The notes under the pieces are model-generated. The model had not been told where the DNA came from and made no database searches. It was given only the letters and a program-made list of their open reading frames with translations. Of a stretch of 64,000 nucleotides of DNA, positions 63,441-64,000 are shown piece by piece. Both the position numbers and the translations under genes were made by a program. The stretch is taken from contig OY751494.1 in assembly GCA_963565915.1 (NCBI GenBank), forward strand, positions 1,550,001 to 1,614,000, read 5' to 3'. This DNA is from Entoloma clypeatum (taxonomy: Eukaryota; Basidiomycota; Agaricomycetes; Agaricales; Entolomataceae). Within the stretch, counting starts at the first letter, position 1. Every line of letters starts with the position of its first letter.

Positions 63441-64000
63441 ATTGGGTACTCTTTCTCATCACTACCTGTTTATGTTAGTCAGGTTCACGTTCGGGGGACT
63501 CTCGCAGCTGTTGTTGCTGCTCTTCCTGCTGGGGGGTGTCATGGATGTCATGGATGGCTGGGTTTGGGGCGACAGACGGGGTGCATGGTCGTGGCGAGGG
63601 AGGAGGTCGTGGTTGACGGTTGTGGCAGCGCTGTGACATGTTAGTAATGTGATTAATTCAGGGCCTCACCTGGTTCAGCTGGATAAGATGAGTTATTACG
63701 AAATGACGGGAACCACAATGGGAACAAAAAGGGGCCAAGTCGGGCAGTCGGGGGCCACATCCCACGTGTCAGGAACCAAGGGTTCTGGTGGGTTCGATCC
63801 AGGCTGCCTCATATGCTGTCCACTGAGTTGGACCAAGGATTTGTCAGGAACCATGATCACCCATTTGGGGAACCACTCCTGCACGGAACTGCAATTTCAG
63901 CTGAGGTAGCTGGCCCAGGGAGCACATCAGTGCTCAAGTTGGACCCAAATTTGGAGCAACACCACCTTGGAAATCAGGTACAGAGTTGGACCAGAACATT

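Larger units (their letters stand above)
62226..64000. other. Unassigned sequence to the right of G3
   Basis: No coding region that I can support. It holds an A-rich run near 62464-62490, an imperfect inverted repeat (62766-62921), CT-rich sequence and a minisatellite (63215-63440). It is not the continuation of C3 that flanks G3 on the left. Confidence 0.5.

Noticed and set aside
63649..63909. 86-codon frame near the right edge
   Set aside because: No recognisable domain, no intron or promoter context, and length expected by chance.

Overview
The window is a pile of transposable elements from a filamentous fungus, most likely an agaricomycete (mushroom-forming) basidiomycete. The reasons are introns of about 50 bp with GT...AG ends, Ty3 chromoviruses beside Ty1/copia elements, hAT transposons, and heavy CGA-to-TGA decay. 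The species is not identified. I found no host gene, rRNA, tRNA or CRISPR array. Nearly all coding sequence belongs to mobile elements, and most of it is broken. Names used here: C1-C4 are copia elements. G1, G3, G4 and G5 are copies of one chromovirus family ('family G'). A and B are two related Ty3 families with TCCGA-rich LTRs. 'Family C' is an older Ty3 family. N1-N3 and the MITEs are non-autonomous hAT-like elements.

Layout. 1-5544: copia C1, cut by the window edge. 5545-14730: an old family C Ty3 pol, split by chromovirus G1 (5624-9872, minus, internally deleted) and by N1 (10770-13136). 14731-15098: a truncated MITE. 15158-35304: decayed minus-strand chromovirus G5, split by a composite A-family element (15637-28776), an unidentified 1.26-kb insertion and a hAT transposon (30295-34820). 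The composite contains copia C2, a solo B LTR, a B LTR, a family C fragment and two copies of an antisense gene. The hAT contains a B-family TRIM-like element with nearly identical LTRs. 35305-38304: N2 and a further hAT-like piece. 38305-41716: truncated copia C3 with a solo A LTR inside. 41717-62225: chromovirus G3, carrying a 498-bp MITE, intact copia C4 (47843-53629, minus), N3 and chromovirus G4 (55271-61922). 62226-64000: unassigned sequence with a minisatellite. Target-site duplications (TSDs) read directly from the sequence fix most of this nesting order.

The most interesting system is in the A/B families. Between pol and the 3' LTR they carry, on the opposite strand, a spliced gene for a protein with a complete Zn2Cys6-type cysteine pattern (23349-24316 and 27244-28173). 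The intron has the same phase and the same place in both copies, between the two halves of the zinc cluster. The LTRs of the same families are filled with TCCGA motifs, nearly all in one orientation. TCCGA contains the CCG/CGG triplet bound by fungal Zn2Cys6 proteins. An element-encoded factor acting on its own LTRs, for regulation or anti-silencing, is a reasonable hypothesis.

Other notable points: (i) three Ty3 families show Tf1-type self-priming signals, with a compensatory base change between A and B; (ii) the copia lineages have a primer site matching the anticodon arm of initiator tRNA-Met (half-tRNA priming); (iii) family G carries a conserved 123-aa ORF in the env position, followed by a conserved hairpin, and a 5' ORF overlapping gag; (iv) several hAT-like elements carry arrays of a 20-bp subterminal repeat, inverted at the two ends of N1.
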